Source of the DNA: Astropecten irregularis
Taxonomy: Eukaryota > Echinodermata > Asteroidea > Paxillosida > Astropectinidae
Length of the DNA stretch: 64,000 nt
NCBI GenBank assembly: GCA_963971285.1
Contig: OZ020258.1
Span: 9,072,614-9,136,613 of the forward strand
Direction: 5' to 3'
Part shown: positions 32,851 through 45,480 of the stretch, one piece after another
Numbering within the stretch: the stretch's first letter is position 1
Layout of the letters: the number at the start of each line of letters is the position of its first letter
Translations under genes and position numbers: made by a program
Notes under the pieces: model-generated
Database searches by the model: none
What the model was told of the DNA's origin: nothing
The model's input: only the letters and a program-made list of their open reading frames with translations

Positions 32851-32964
32851 GAGCCAATCTACATTGTGACCGAGTTAATGACAAATGGCTGTCTGTTGGA
32901 CTATTTGCACGAAGGAGAAGGCAAACAGTTACGGGAACCAGAGCTTATTGATATCACAGCGCAG
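32851..32964 (+). CDS. Src-family kinase, coding exon 8: gatekeeper and hinge
   Basis: This encodes [20 protein letters not shown] then [18 protein letters not shown]. Thr365 in IVTEL is the gatekeeper, Thr as in SRC, LYN and LCK. Together exons 7 and 8 are 260 bases against 257 in vertebrates (180 + 77), the extra codon lying at their junction (SEG/EPIY against SEEPIY). Acceptor tttcctag, donor gcag/gtaaga; phase 0 in and out. Confidence 0.95.
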
Positions 32965-33044
32965 GTAAGATTTACATTGCAAATAATTTGAGACACCATT
33001 TTTAGATATACCAGCTTTGTGAAGGTTTTTTCCATGACATATTT

Positions 33045-33616
33045 TTCAAAGGTATGATACATGTTTGGTGAAGGTCACAGAACAGCACTCACACTTTATC
33101 TGATCCAATAATACGAAGCTGTATTAGGGACATGCTGAAAAAATAAATTTGCCTCAATCTGACCTAACTCGTTCCTACGAGTTATATGCCGTACGTACGA
33201 CTTATGAATCATATATCGTACGTACGAGATGTTTTTCGTACTACGACTTATATCTCGTACTTACGAGATATAATTCGTACGTCGTACCACGAGTACGACG
33301 TATATCTCGTACGTACGACATATAACTCGTACAACTTTATTTTGTCAGCATGTCCATAATACATGTACAGCTTCGTACATCTGAGTCGCGAGAAAATAGC
33401 GAAAACCCGACTCAATGTTTTTCTTCTAAAACATAAAGAATGGTTTTGATCAAAACTGTTTTCGGTCTTTGTTTGACTCATTTCTGGAAAAAAAATACTG
33501 TTTTTCAAGCCGACATATTTTAACGTTATGGTTCTACCAGCACCATCTTCATATACCCTGAAAGTTATACGTAAATCTGTGAACATTTCCGTTTGGGTAT
33601 GTTATCAATCCTGTAC
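33045..33616. repeat. Family B element split by a nested CGTACG-rich palindrome
   Basis: Left side: aaaggtatgatacatgtttg and gatccaataatacgaagctg. Right side: atctgagtcgcgagaaaata to ctgtactgtatct. The interruption at 33112-33378 is described separately. Confidence 0.75.
33112..33378. repeat. Nested inverted-repeat element rich in CGTACG
   Basis: acgaagctgtattagggaca and ctgaaaaaataaa on the left pair with ttattttgtcag and tgtccataatacatgtacag on the right. The core is about ten variants of cgtacgtacgagatatat in both directions. Confidence 0.8.
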
Positions 33617-33844
33617 TGTATCTTCACCAATGGATTCTGTGATTTGACGTTTGGTATTGAAAAAGTATACCTACATGTAAAATATACCAATACAACGCCT
33701 ATTGGTAGACCAGACGTACGCATACATAACATAATATGTGATGACATTTACACAATCGATGCTATCAAAATATTCACTTTTATCGTTTAATAATCAGATA
33801 AGATGCAATAATCAGTCATCTATGTAAAAGCCATGTAAAACATT

Positions 33845-34191
33845 GGCAACAAACCAAAACAGAAATGTTCACAAATTTACGTATAACTTTCAGGGTATGA
33901 AGATGTTGCTGGTAGAAACATACCTTGAAAATATTTCTGCCTGAAATGCTGTATTTATCCAGAAAGAGTAAAACCAAACACCAAAACCATTTTCATCTTG
34001 GCAAGATCAGAAATCCTTTTTATGTTTTAAATAAGAAAAATTTGGGAGTTGGGTTTTTGCTATTTTCTCGGGACTTAGATATCCGATTGAGCTCAAATTT
34101 GCACTCAGGCCTATTATTTCATGTACATGCTGGATTACACAAAGTGTTAGTACTGTCCTGCCACCTTTACCAACGTTGTACACGCCATTTA
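33845..34191. repeat. Family B element
   Basis: It has ccaaaacagaaatgttcaca, agggtatgaagatgttgctg, tgagctcaaatttgcactca and ends ttgtacacgccatttaaa. A family G copy follows without a gap. Confidence 0.75.
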
Positions 34192-34892
<701 letters not shown>

Positions 34893-34895
34893 TAG

Positions 34896-35130
34896 GGTAT
34901 TAGGGAGACACGTTAACGTTTAAAAGTGAACATTATGGAAACATCCGGACCGAGGGAGACTTTTTGATGTCTCCTTAAGGTACCAGTTATACCTTTTAAA
35001 GACATATTTGTACCGTCCATATTTCAATAGAAGACAGAGAATGCTCTCAATATGAACATATGTCAATTTCAAGTTCATTGGTTTGGAGGATGTTTAGAAA
35101 TAGGTCAGTAAAGTCACGACCCTATGGAAA
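34896..35130. repeat. Duplicated intronic block, copy 2
   Basis: tattagggagacacgttaac, tgtctccttaaggtaccagt, cgtccatatttcaatagaag and caatatgaacatatgtcaat align with 31735-31968. Confidence 0.85.
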
Positions 35131-35223
35131 AGTCTTCCTAAGGTCCCATCCTCGGTTAGTCAAATAAACCGTCTCATTAGTCATTATCTCTAACAAGACG
35201 CAATTCTTTTCATTGATGGTTAA

Positions 35224-35544
<321 letters not shown>

Positions 35545-35567
35545 TGATTTCTAGTGACAACTCTTAA

Positions 35568-35908
35568 AGGTACAGTACATGATTGGTAACCTACCCAAAA
35601 GGAAATGTTCACATATATTTACGTATATTTTTCAGGGTATGAAAATGATGCTGGCAGAAACGTTAAAATATTTCCACCTGAAATGGTGTATTTATCCAGA
35701 AATTAGTAAAACGACGACCAAAAACAGCTTTGATCCCGGAGTGAGATCAAAACCATTGTATTTGTTTTATGAATAAAAATTTAGTCGACTTTTCGCTGTT
35801 TTTCTCGTGACTCACATGTCCAATTGAGCTCAAATTTTCACAGGTGTGTTATTTTATGTACATCGTTGATCAGACAAAGTGTGAGTGCTGTTCTGTGACC
35901 TTAAAGTC
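35568..35908. repeat. Family B element
   Basis: It starts taaaggtacagtacatgatt and has gatcccggagtgagatcaaa and agctcaaattttcacaggtg. Its right end breaks at tctgtgacctta. Confidence 0.75.
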
Positions 35909-36096
35909 ACGTTTGAACATGAAAATGTGGAATCCTTCTGTTGACAAAGTGCAGATCGTCAAGGACTTGGTCACAACTATTTTAGACAAGTATGGTTTGT
36001 GAACAATTTCATTGTCGACTACATTACTTTTTAGCTATAGTACTTTCGTCTTTATTTCACACAGACGCCATCTACCCACCTCCAACTATCTCACTT

Positions 36097-36447
36097 TAAG
36101 GCCTTTTCACACTGCAAGCTTTCAACCCTGTGCGAACTCTATTCCCGCCATGTGTTGAAATTTGATTTTTCAACCCCGCGTTCAACCCAGCGTCGTTTCA
36201 CACTTGCCTTTCGCGAACCCACCTTCAACCCGGGGCGAACTCAACCCGATTCAATTCACACTGCCTTTTTCAACCCGGGGGGAAAAATCTCAACCCTGGT
36301 CCGAAGCAGGGTTGACTTCAACCCGGGTTGAAGTCAATCTCGGGGTTGACGCGGGGTTGGCGCAGGGTTGAACAATTTCCAGTGTGAATCGCCGCCGATT
36401 TCAACCCAGCGTCAACCCCGAGATTTGTCCAGTGTGAAAAGGCCTTA
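36097..36447. repeat. Inverted-repeat element with TTTCACACTG ends and CAACCCGGGG core
   Basis: Left end taaggccttttcacactgca, right end cagtgtgaaaaggcctta. The interior repeats caacccggggttgaa-like units many times in both directions. It lies in the last kinase intron, ending 95 bases before exon 11. Confidence 0.9.
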
Positions 36448-36542
36448 TAACAGTTTCTCTGACACTCTAAGTTCTTTCAAATCAAACCACAGTTTTACCT
36501 TATAATTTTGATTGACGATGGGCGTATTTATGTTGTTTGCAG

Positions 36543-36736
36543 GGATGGTTAACCGAGAAGTGTTGGACCAAGTCTCCCGTGGATACCGTATGCCTAAACC
36601 ACCAGAGTGCCCAGACCAGCTGTATGATATCACCAAGCAGTGTTGGGATGCAGTGCCTGAGAAACGACCCACCTTTGAGTTTCTACACTCCTTCCTGGAT
36701 GACTTTTATCACGCATCAGAGATTCAGTATCAGTAG
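36543..36736 (+). CDS. Src-family kinase, coding exon 11: kinase C-lobe end and tail
   Basis: It completes the C-lobe ([48 protein letters not shown]) and ends HASEIQYQ then TAG at 36734-36736. The tyrosine (Tyr553) aligns with the inhibitory tail tyrosine phosphorylated by CSK, but only one residue follows it. SRC has QYQPGENL and LYN QYQQQP. The CSK docking helices are intact in appearance. Acceptor gtttgcag; phase 1 in. No convincing poly(A) signal follows closely; aataaa occurs at 40100. Confidence 0.95.
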
Positions 36737-36807
36737 AAAGACAACGTAGGTAGACTTATGCAGAATGTCTGCTTGCGGTTAGAGTGAAATTATATTAATA
36801 TTCCTGA

Positions 36808-37447
36808 TCACACTGGACCAGATGCCCAATCCTCCTGTTCACACGGGACCACATGTCCAATAATCCTGTTCACACAGGACCACATGCACAGTAATCGTGT
36901 TCACAGATGACCCCATGCCCAATAAGTTTGTTCACATGGAACCACATACACAATAATCGTGTTCACAGATGACCCCATGCCCAATAATTTTGTTCGCACA
37001 GGACCACATGCCAAATAATCATGCTCACTTGGTACCACATACCTAACAATCCTGTTCACAATGGGACCACATGCCCAATAATCCTGTTCACACAGGACCA
37101 TGTGCCAAATAATAATGTTCACATGGTACCACATACCTAACAATCCTGTTCACATAGGACCACATGCCCAATAATCATGTTCACACAAGACCACATGGCC
37201 AGCAAACCTGTTCACACGGGACCATGTGCCAAATAATCCTGTTCACAACGGGACCACATGCCAAATAATCCTGTTCACAACGGGACCACATGCCAAATAA
37301 TCCTGTTCACAACGGGACCACATGCCAAATAATCCTGTTCACAACGGGACCACATGCCAAATAATCCTGTTCACATAGGACCATGTGCCAAATAATCCTA
37401 TTCACAATGGGACCACACGCCCAATAATCCTGTTCACACGGGACCAC
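36808..37447. repeat. Minisatellite of about 30 bp in the kinase 3' region
   Basis: About twenty units of caataatcctgttcacacgg followed by gaccacatgc. Perfect units cluster at 37200-37380. It begins 72 bases after the stop codon, so it is probably in the 3' untranslated region. Confidence 0.9.
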
Positions 37448-37768
37448 AGGTAGTCTGCAAAATATAAACCCTAAAACATACAAACAAACGACCAAAACAT
37501 TACACTGTTAAACGTGACTCCAATATCAGGTAAAATATAATTCAGTATTTTGATGGATGATAGATCATGATGAAATGAGATCATGATGAAATAAAAACAC
37601 TTGAATTCATCTTGTTTTGTTTTGCTGAAAGCGTTCAAAACAAAACTGTATAGTGCTACTTTTAATCAGTGATTCTGTCCTAACCATAATAAGTGGACAC
37701 TTTTTGCATTGTAAATATTATCAAAGATCAAATTCGGGACTAAAATTGCTGGCACGAAAATGGCAGAC

Positions 37769-38151
<383 letters not shown>

Positions 38152-39038
38152 TGAAAAAGCAGAAAGCAATCTATGACATGCAGGAAGCATGGTGATGCCA
38201 GTCCTCCCCTTATGTGGCTGAAAGGACGCCCTCTATCAATATTATTCTTTGTAAATAATTATGATTTCCTTATTATTATTTAACTATGATTTTCAAAAAT
38301 TTATTTTGTAAATAATTACGAATATCCAGAGAAAAATGGAAGAAATCAAGTTTGTCCAATATTATAGGACTTAAAATAATGTAAATATGAGTCATAAAGA
38401 AGTTGTTTAAAACATATACGGCGATTGTTGTCAGAGAATATATAACAAAGTAAAAAGCACTTCAGAGTGAAGAATATTACCAACCTTTTTAAAACATAAA
38501 TCTTTCGTCTTTTTGCCGAATGTTACTGCGAAATATTGATTGGGTAATTCATTGAGGTTGAGGTCCCCAAGATTTGATAAATACATTTCAGGCCACTACA
38601 AACCAACATTTATTACAATTATTTCGTGTGATATATAAAGCTTATATTTGGCAATCGAAGAACATCACCAACGTCAAATTGTCGATTATTTCAAAGTGCA
38701 TTATTTTGTAAATATACATGTAAGTTGTGTATTGTTTGAACTATGCAAAAATGTTGAACAGGTCAAAGCAATTCATGTAATATATATGCAATGTAACATG
38801 TTATTTGGTGTAATGTTAAAGGCTTTTATTACTTTTTTACCATTCTTGACCAAGCAAGAAAGAAAAAAGGGATTCGAAGCTACGGCTGTTTGTGGTTACA
38901 AGGGCCTACAGACCAAAAGCAACTCCAAATTCATCAACATAGGCGTTATTTGATTTAACTTGAAGAAGTATGAGACTGACCGAATTATTTTCTGTTGCCC
39001 TGTTGAAAAAAGGGCATCAATTGCTTGCGTTTACTTCT

Positions 39039-39185
39039 AATTGAGTCACGTTGGTGTAGCGCCTTTCACCTCGGCGGACCAGGTTCAAGTCCGGCTCGGT
39101 TCACAAGTGGATTGGGTTTTCAGTCCCTGCCTGATTCAGAATATTACTGCGGGGTTTTCCTCCCACCTCTAAAAGTTGTCGGTTT
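39039..39185 (+). repeat. tRNA-derived SINE type 3
   Basis: ttggtgtagcgcctttcacc and the B box accaggttcaagtccggctc form a tRNA-like head, followed by gggttttcctcccacctcta, a body motif of a type often placed after tRNA heads in SINEs. No second copy was seen. Confidence 0.55.
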
Positions 39186-39479
39186 ACTTTAATTATGAGT
39201 TTGTTTGTCTATGAATTTCGTTAAAATATCTCAAATCTAAGATACACTGTACATGCAGCACAGGGCTTCTAATATTGTTTTGTATTCCAAAAATAGGCAT
39301 ACATGTACCAGAGGAATACGTGATAGGTGCTAATGCTCAATATCCGCACAGGCGTTTTTATTTTCATATTTTACCATTTTTAAAATTATCTTTTAATTTA
39401 ATTTAAGGTTTGCAAAAATTACTTTTCTATCGTTCTTGATGTTCACATAAGCTAAGTTAATTGACGATATTTCAAAAGT

Positions 39480-39826
39480 TTAAAGGTAGTATCATACTTT
39501 TGGTTTTTTGAGCAAAATTATCAAGACAGATACAGTAACAGTCATCTGTGAAAATTTCAGTCCCATATACGTTGCCCACTTTGTGAAAAAACAGTGAAAA
39601 ACGGCCACAGTATTTCTTAAGTCTTTTCTGTTTTATTTTTTTTATCTTTTAAAAGATCAAAAAGTTTGTCGGTCGTTGTTTTACTCATTATTGGATAAAT
39701 ACACCATTTCAGGCGAACTTAACGGTATGTTTCTACCACCACTATCTCCATACCCTGTATAAGTTATACGTAAATCTGTGAACATTTCTGTTTTGGCTTC
39801 TTAACAAAGTATGATACTACCTCTAA
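39480..39826. repeat. Family A element, full length
   Basis: It starts taaaggtagtatcatacttt and ends aaagtatgatactacctcta; the core tgaaaacattt-type and atcttttaaaagatcaaa palindrome are present. Confidence 0.85.
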
Positions 39827-40187
39827 TAACATGAGGCTTATTTGCGGATGTGAGATATGTGAGGAATATAATTATGCCCGATATTGTTTAATAATGTGAA
39901 GAGGTATTTCCACATAATACGTGGAGGTATAATATTTCAGATGTGATATTTATTATTTTACCCCAGATGCAATGACAAGTTTCCAAACGTGCAAATATTA
40001 TTCTATATAAAAGAGAATTTTTTTATATTATCTTATTACATATTTTATTATTTAATGCGAGCTGTATGAATCAAATTATTTTTGTTCATTATTTGTTGCA
40101 ATAAAAGTAAGAGAGTTAATGTAATGGATAAATAAATGAAATACAATTGGATAATGGGTGTCTGCTTCACTGTGTTTATTCTGAAGT

Positions 40188-40732
40188 CTTTAAAGGTACC
40201 GTACAGGATTGGTAACATACCCAAACATAAATGTCCACAGATTTATACCTATACCAATTTAGGATATGAAGATGATGCTGGTAGGAACGTACTGTTAAGA
40301 TATTTCCGCCTGAAATGGTGTATTTATCCAGAAATTAGTACAGCAAAAATTGAAAACAGTTTCGATCTCGGGGTAAGATTAAAATCATTCTTTATGTTTT
40401 ATGAGAACAAAAATGGGGTTTTTATCTTCAAAATACGTGTAATTATTAGCAATCTCTGCCTATTTAAAGGTATAATACAAGATTGGTAGTGGTCACAGAA
40501 CAACTTTGTCTGATCAATTTATATGTACATAAAATAATAAACCTGTGAAAGTTTTAGCTCAGTCGGACATCTGAGTCAAGAGAAAACAACCTAAAAACCT
40601 GACTCAATTTGTCTTATAAAACTTTGTTTAAATGGTTTTGACCTTACGCCGAGATCAAAACTGTTTTGGTCTTTGTTTTACTTTTTTATGGATAAATATA
40701 CCATTCACCAATCCTTTATTGTACCTTTAAGT
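40188..40732. repeat. Two abutting family B pieces
   Basis: The first starts taaaggtaccgtacaggatt (to about 40465), the second starts taaaggtataatacaagatt and runs in the opposite sense to attgtacctttaa. Confidence 0.75.
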
Positions 40733-41288
40733 GCTGACCACAGGTTGTTTGTAGGCTTAATTATATATCTTTGGCCTTTACCAGATAAAGAATTGTTCGC
40801 TAGTTCGCATAGTATGCTATGTTATGTAGGCCTAATTATAACAAGTTACCACAACCTGAGTTGGACATACATGTCATTGCGAGGTTACACTATGGTCAAT
40901 GGAATTTTGGAGTGCTCCATGAACCCTGCACGCTACATTTTGATAAAGAGCGCCCTCTTTTGCCAAGACGAATTCAAAGAATGGAATCTTATTCTTTTCT
41001 CAATACAAATATTCTTCAAAATAAATTACCAATTTCATTCTCAGCAAATACATTGATACTGACGTTCAGTGCATTATTAATGTGTAACATTTTTTCCAAA
41101 TTGTATTGATATTTATTTCACTCTTCACACACATTTTACACATAATAAAAGGCTGCTCATTCAAAACTCATGATTCTATGGAGTCGGTTGTCGCCTTACG
41201 AAACGCCCAAATCATTATTGTATTTGACGCGATATTTCGCGCGATGTACCGCGTAATTTTTTATCATAGCTACCGGCGCATGTGACTG

Positions 41289-41885
41289 TCATGTTATAAA
41301 ACCTGCCGACGAAGTCGAGTGTGTCTTAATTGGCCTTTGGGAACGATGTTGACAGCCCCTGTCTTTTATTACAGTGATTTGGCGGGAAATGGATTGACCA
41401 GGACGGCTGCAATTCCTCTCTTCAAACAGGACAGCCCAACCGTTGATATATCCTACTAGAATTGATTGGTTAATTTTGATGGTATACTCCGTTAACTTAG
41501 GACGCTTCGCAGACGGCTTTACAGGCAAATATTCTACACATTCCCTGTCGTCAGAGAATTGTAAACAACACTGGGTTTTTATTGATGTCTGACGGGCGTG
41601 GCTACTGATTAAACACAGTGGTTTAAACTGCACATGTCTACTGTCTGCGTTGCATGGACAGTCTCTGGTTAATTTTTCACATTCCAAAAGCATTGTACAT
41701 TCGACACTATACGGTATGCAAGAATCCACGTAATTTGTGGTGATCTTCAAGATTGTCAATGCTGTATAAGGTTGAGTGCAGCTTTGTACGTGGATGTTTA
41801 TGCCGTCGGACTCGCATCCCTTGCAGAACTTTGTCAGGATGTGCTGGGTCCATTTATTGTGAACACTTGATGATTGTTTGAACAC
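41289..41885 (-). CDS. Unidentified cysteine-rich ORF
   Basis: An open frame of about 198 codons is long for this AT-rich, repeat-filled DNA. The product would contain about 13-14 cysteines (for example FCKGCESDG, CEKLTRDCPC, TQCCLQF), suggesting an extracellular disulphide-bonded domain, but I recognise no family. It has no signal peptide, and no clear start: the frame opens at a GTG. A possible donor (gcag/gttttat) lies close to its end, so it may be an internal exon. It sits about 500 bases upstream of, and opposite to, the small candidate gene at 42381. It could also be chance. Confidence 0.3.
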   Translation of the reverse strand: MFKQSSSVHNKWTQHILTKFCKGCESDGINIHVQSCTQPYTALTILKITTNYVDSCIPYSVECTMLLECEKLTRDCPCNADSRHVQFKPLCLISSHARQTSIKTQCCLQFSDDRECVEYLPVKPSAKRPKLTEYTIKINQSILVGYINGWAVLFEERNCSRPGQSISRQITVIKDRGCQHRSQRPIKTHSTSSAGFIT

Positions 41886-42380
41886 TTAAGTTGGAAATCG
41901 TGTAATTATGTTGTGCAAGGCAGCATTGGTGGACTCCATGACTATAGAACATCCTCATGAAATGAATAATTGGTGAGCAATCATTCATTATTAATATTCA
42001 ATTAAGTGATTTGATAGCCACAGCGGATGGAATTGATTCAGTTTGCCGTTGAGGTGTGTGTTGTGAGGAGACAAGCTAGGGATGTTCGAGAATTAATGTC
42101 ATTCGTGTATTGCTAATTTACAGTGATAACTGCCATCATACTCCACTGTTCCATCATCATAAATACTGATTATGATCAGTGACTGTGTCTAATTGAGTGA
42201 GGTATCTCATATACACGGAGCCAGTGAGCATTATTAATTGCCCTTCCAGCCACTGTTTAGTGTGAAGACACCTCCCTTCTCGTCACCATTAGACAGCTAT
42301 CATCATCGCATTCGACGCACGGATTCATACAAGGTGTTTTTACATTGCAAGCACCACTTGGATTTCTACAGACAGTTTAT

Positions 42381-42423
42381 ATGAAGAGGATTACCGGAAG
42401 TGCTGTGCAGATATTAAAGAAAG
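42381..42423 (+). CDS. Candidate small gene, exon 1
   Basis: ATG begins MKRITGSAVQILKK and ends at a consensus donor (aaag/gtaagc), phase 1. The preceding 150 bases are less repetitive and could be leader. The basic, amphipathic start resembles a mitochondrial presequence. Joined in phase to 44272-44393 it gives a 54-residue protein I do not recognise. The exon could instead be the first exon of the TRPA-like gene. Confidence 0.35.
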
Positions 42424-42585
42424 GTAAGCTTTGATCATTGAAAAAAACATACACATGCAGACTGAACACGATGAAAATATTGAACTTGTTTCAGTGGATC
42501 TTATTTTGATAAGGTTTATTGTGGTGTCGTTGAGGACTTTGTATAGGTCCTAGTTAGTCCTACACTGAGGTCGATTATGGAGTAC

Positions 42586-42658
42586 TCGGTGTTGTTTTTG
42601 TCGTTGTCGTTGTTGTTGTTTTTGTTGTATGTTGTTGTTGTTGTTGTTGTTGTTGTTT

Positions 42659-42753
<95 letters not shown>

Positions 42754-42756
42754 GAT
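42586..42756. repeat. (GTT)n microsatellite
   Basis: About 50 near-perfect gtt triplets, interrupted by a few gtttt and ending gatgatgatga. Poly-Val and poly-Thr ORFs over it are artefacts. Confidence 0.98.
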
Positions 42757-42814
42757 GATGATGAGTTATCGTCAGAACTAAACGGATAACATGAAGAATT
42801 ACATGTAATAAACT

Positions 42815-43120
42815 GCTGCAAACTGCTTATCAGCCAAAAAATGAAATTTTATATAATGCTTAGAGTTGGGAGGGCCTGATGTGTTCCGATCCTAGTAGCA
42901 TGATCTTTCTCAAAGGCTAAATGACAAGAGGAAATAAAGGACGGGCAAGTAAAGGTGCCCATGAATGGATGAGAGGATCGGGACAAGGGGGCCGGGTATA
43001 GGGAGGGTGAGGGTGGGTAATATAAAAGTTGAATATCAACAAAGAATCGAATGGGGAAGAATGGGGCTGGGAGAACTGGGATTAACAATAAGAGGTATTT
43101 AGAGGACTATAGGGAAGATA
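42815..43120. repeat. Family H element, forward copy
   Basis: aactgcttatcagccaaaaa, gcttagagttgggagggcct, aaaggctaaatgacaagagg and atgaatggatgagaggatcg reappear inverted at 45905-46130. Confidence 0.7.
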
Positions 43121-44271
43121 AAATTCCGATTGGTTTTAGGCGAGATGAAAAGAAAATATATTGAAAGGTTAGGCCTATTAGGTCCTATGACTGTTTAAAA
43201 AATAACTAAAAAACAAAACAAACAAACAACTCAAACCTTTCTAGACCCTGAGTATGCTGACAATAAGTTAAATGACATTCACTTTCATTAAAAGGGTCTT
43301 CTGCCTAATTGGCTTATTATATGGCGGGACAGCCTTATATGTTATATCGTTGAATTAACCACCATTAATCCATGCCGGATATTACCAGCCAGGGTAGATT
43401 GAGTGTATTATAATAACCACTCAAGTTCTGCAACTCAAGTTTGCGGGATGATATCTTTTTTGTTACTGATCTATGAACGGTGAAACTGATATCATTGGAA
43501 AGCTTCATTAGCACAAAGCCTCTTTATAATGATGTGCCATCTGTTGTGATTATGTAATCATGGGATGTACATTTCTCCTGAATAAAGGGCAAAGTCAGAA
43601 GTGAAATGTTGCAAAATGCACTAAATGAGAATACACTATGTTTGGACCGTGCTTTCACGCATCAGCGCATCAACACCATTCATCAAACTCGAAAAGATTG
43701 GGAATTCACACTACTGAAAACAACAAATTTTGCAACATTTCATTTTTGACATTGCTACATAATTACCAGGACTGTACATTTCACGATTACACTAGCATAA
43801 CACATCGTTGTAAAAAGGAATAATCACGCTTTCCAATGATACCAGTCTCATTGTTCATAGATCAATAACAAAAAAGATATCATCCCTCAAACTTGAGTTG
43901 CAGGACTTTTTTGAGAAGTTTATAAAAATGTTTCGCTTAAATTTGTGTTTTAAACTATAGTCTAAATCCTATTCGGATATGAATAAATAAACAGTTATAA
44001 TGTATTCGCCATTTGTAGTGCATAATCATATGTACATAACCCCAACAGCAGCCAGAGAAAAAAATATTAGTATAATTAATTTAAGCGTTTATCTCAAATA
44101 ACAGAGAATATAGCCTATGCGTTTCGTGTTATATACAACAAAATGCATAATATAATTACACGCACGACTGTAATCACTATACTGTAATTAATTAGCAATA
44201 CACTGTACACCTTTCCCTATTGCACTTATATGCTGTATACTTCTCAATATGCACATGTTTCCTTCATGCAG

Positions 44272-44393
44272 GATCTTATGCCTTCGGGCGATACAACTTA
44301 CACAGACCAGAGTACATGCATTACCAGGAGAAATCTACACCAATGGTTAATCCAACGGACTATCTAAATGCCCGCGTTAAGCCTGTGCACTGA
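44272..44393 (+). CDS. Candidate small gene, exon 2
   Basis: A strong acceptor (tgtttccttcatgcag) is followed by an open frame GSYAFGRYNLHRPEYMHYQE, KSTPMVNPTDYLNARVKPVH and TGA. It enters in phase 1, matching exon 1 at 42423. It is rich in Tyr, His, Pro and Arg with no membrane segment. An alternative is that the exon ends earlier at a weak donor (cccaga-type/gtacat) and feeds the exon at 45481, which would make it part of the TRPA-like gene. Confidence 0.4.
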
Positions 44394-44547
44394 TGCACTA
44401 AATAGCAAATATGATGACGGTTCATTTGAATCGGAAGCAAATATAAAGCCGTTAGTTCGATTTAGTAGGAATACTTTATGTGTTTTCCTTTGTTTATCTG
44501 ACGTTCAGGGAATTGGAAAATAACTGATAAAATTTGAACTTCAGTTA

Positions 44548-44912
44548 AAAGGTAATATATCATACTTTGGTTTTTATCAAAGAAATACAGATTCATGTGC
44601 AAAAATATCAAGACGGATTCAGCAACAGTCATCTGTGAAAATTGTAGTCCCATACGGTGCCCACTTTTTGCGAAAACAGTGAAAAACAGCCACAGTATTT
44701 CTTACGTGTTTTCTCTTTTATTTTTGATCTTTTAAAAGATCAACAAGATTTTAGGTCGTTGTTTTACTAATATCTGGATAAATACTCTATTTCAGGCGGA
44801 AACATTTTAACGGTATGTTTCTACCATCACCATCTTCATACCCTGTAAGTAATACGTAAATCTGTGAACATTTCTGTTTTGGTTTTTTATCAAAGTATGA
44901 TACTACCTTTAA
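44548..44912. repeat. Family A element, full length
   Basis: It starts aaaggtaatatatcatactt and ends aaagtatgatactaccttta. Confidence 0.85.
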
Positions 44913-44964
44913 GAAAAGTTGCATCAGTGCAAAGTACACGTTTTGCAAAACAACTTTATGATTA

Positions 44965-45140
44965 TATAATACATGATTGGTAAAGGTCACAGAACAGCAC
45001 TCACGTAAGTTTTGTCTGATCTAATGTGTATTATGTAGGTGAGATAATAAACCTGTTAAAATCTGAGCTCAATCAGACATCAGAGTCACGAGAAAATAGC
45101 GAAAACCAGACTTAAGTTTTCTTATAAAACTTAAAGAATG
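44965..45140. repeat. Family B element, partial
   Basis: ataatacatgattggtaaag to gactcagtttg-type sequence; left half only. Confidence 0.65.
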
Positions 45141-45180
45141 ATTTAAGACTCAGTTTGTTTTGATTGAGCCATTCTATCTG

Positions 45181-45358
45181 AGTGGACTGGGCTGGGCTAT
45201 AGCTTGGCTGGGCTGGGCTGGTCTTAGCTGGACTGGGCTGGGCTGGGCTGGTCTTAGCTGGGCTTGGCTTGGCTGGTCTTAGCTGGACTGGGCTGGGCTG
45301 GGCTGGGCTGGTCTTAGCTTGGCTGGGATGGTCTTATCTGGCCTGCAATGGGCTGAGC
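45181..45358. repeat. GGGCT-type satellite, second array
   Basis: gggctgggctggtcttagct is repeated about eight times with variants. Related to 13380-13740 but with a distinct higher-order unit (ggtcttagctggact). Confidence 0.9.
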
Positions 45359-45480
45359 TATAATGACAGAATCTTGACGTATTGGCATAATCAGTATGTA
45401 ATGCATGTTAAGTGTCTCTGCAGTTGAGTTTCCCAAGTCGTCTCCATGATTATATGATCGTTCCTGTACTTTACTTGCAG

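Noticed and set aside
42516-42821. Poly-Thr and poly-Val ORFs
   Set aside because: Translation of a GTT microsatellite.
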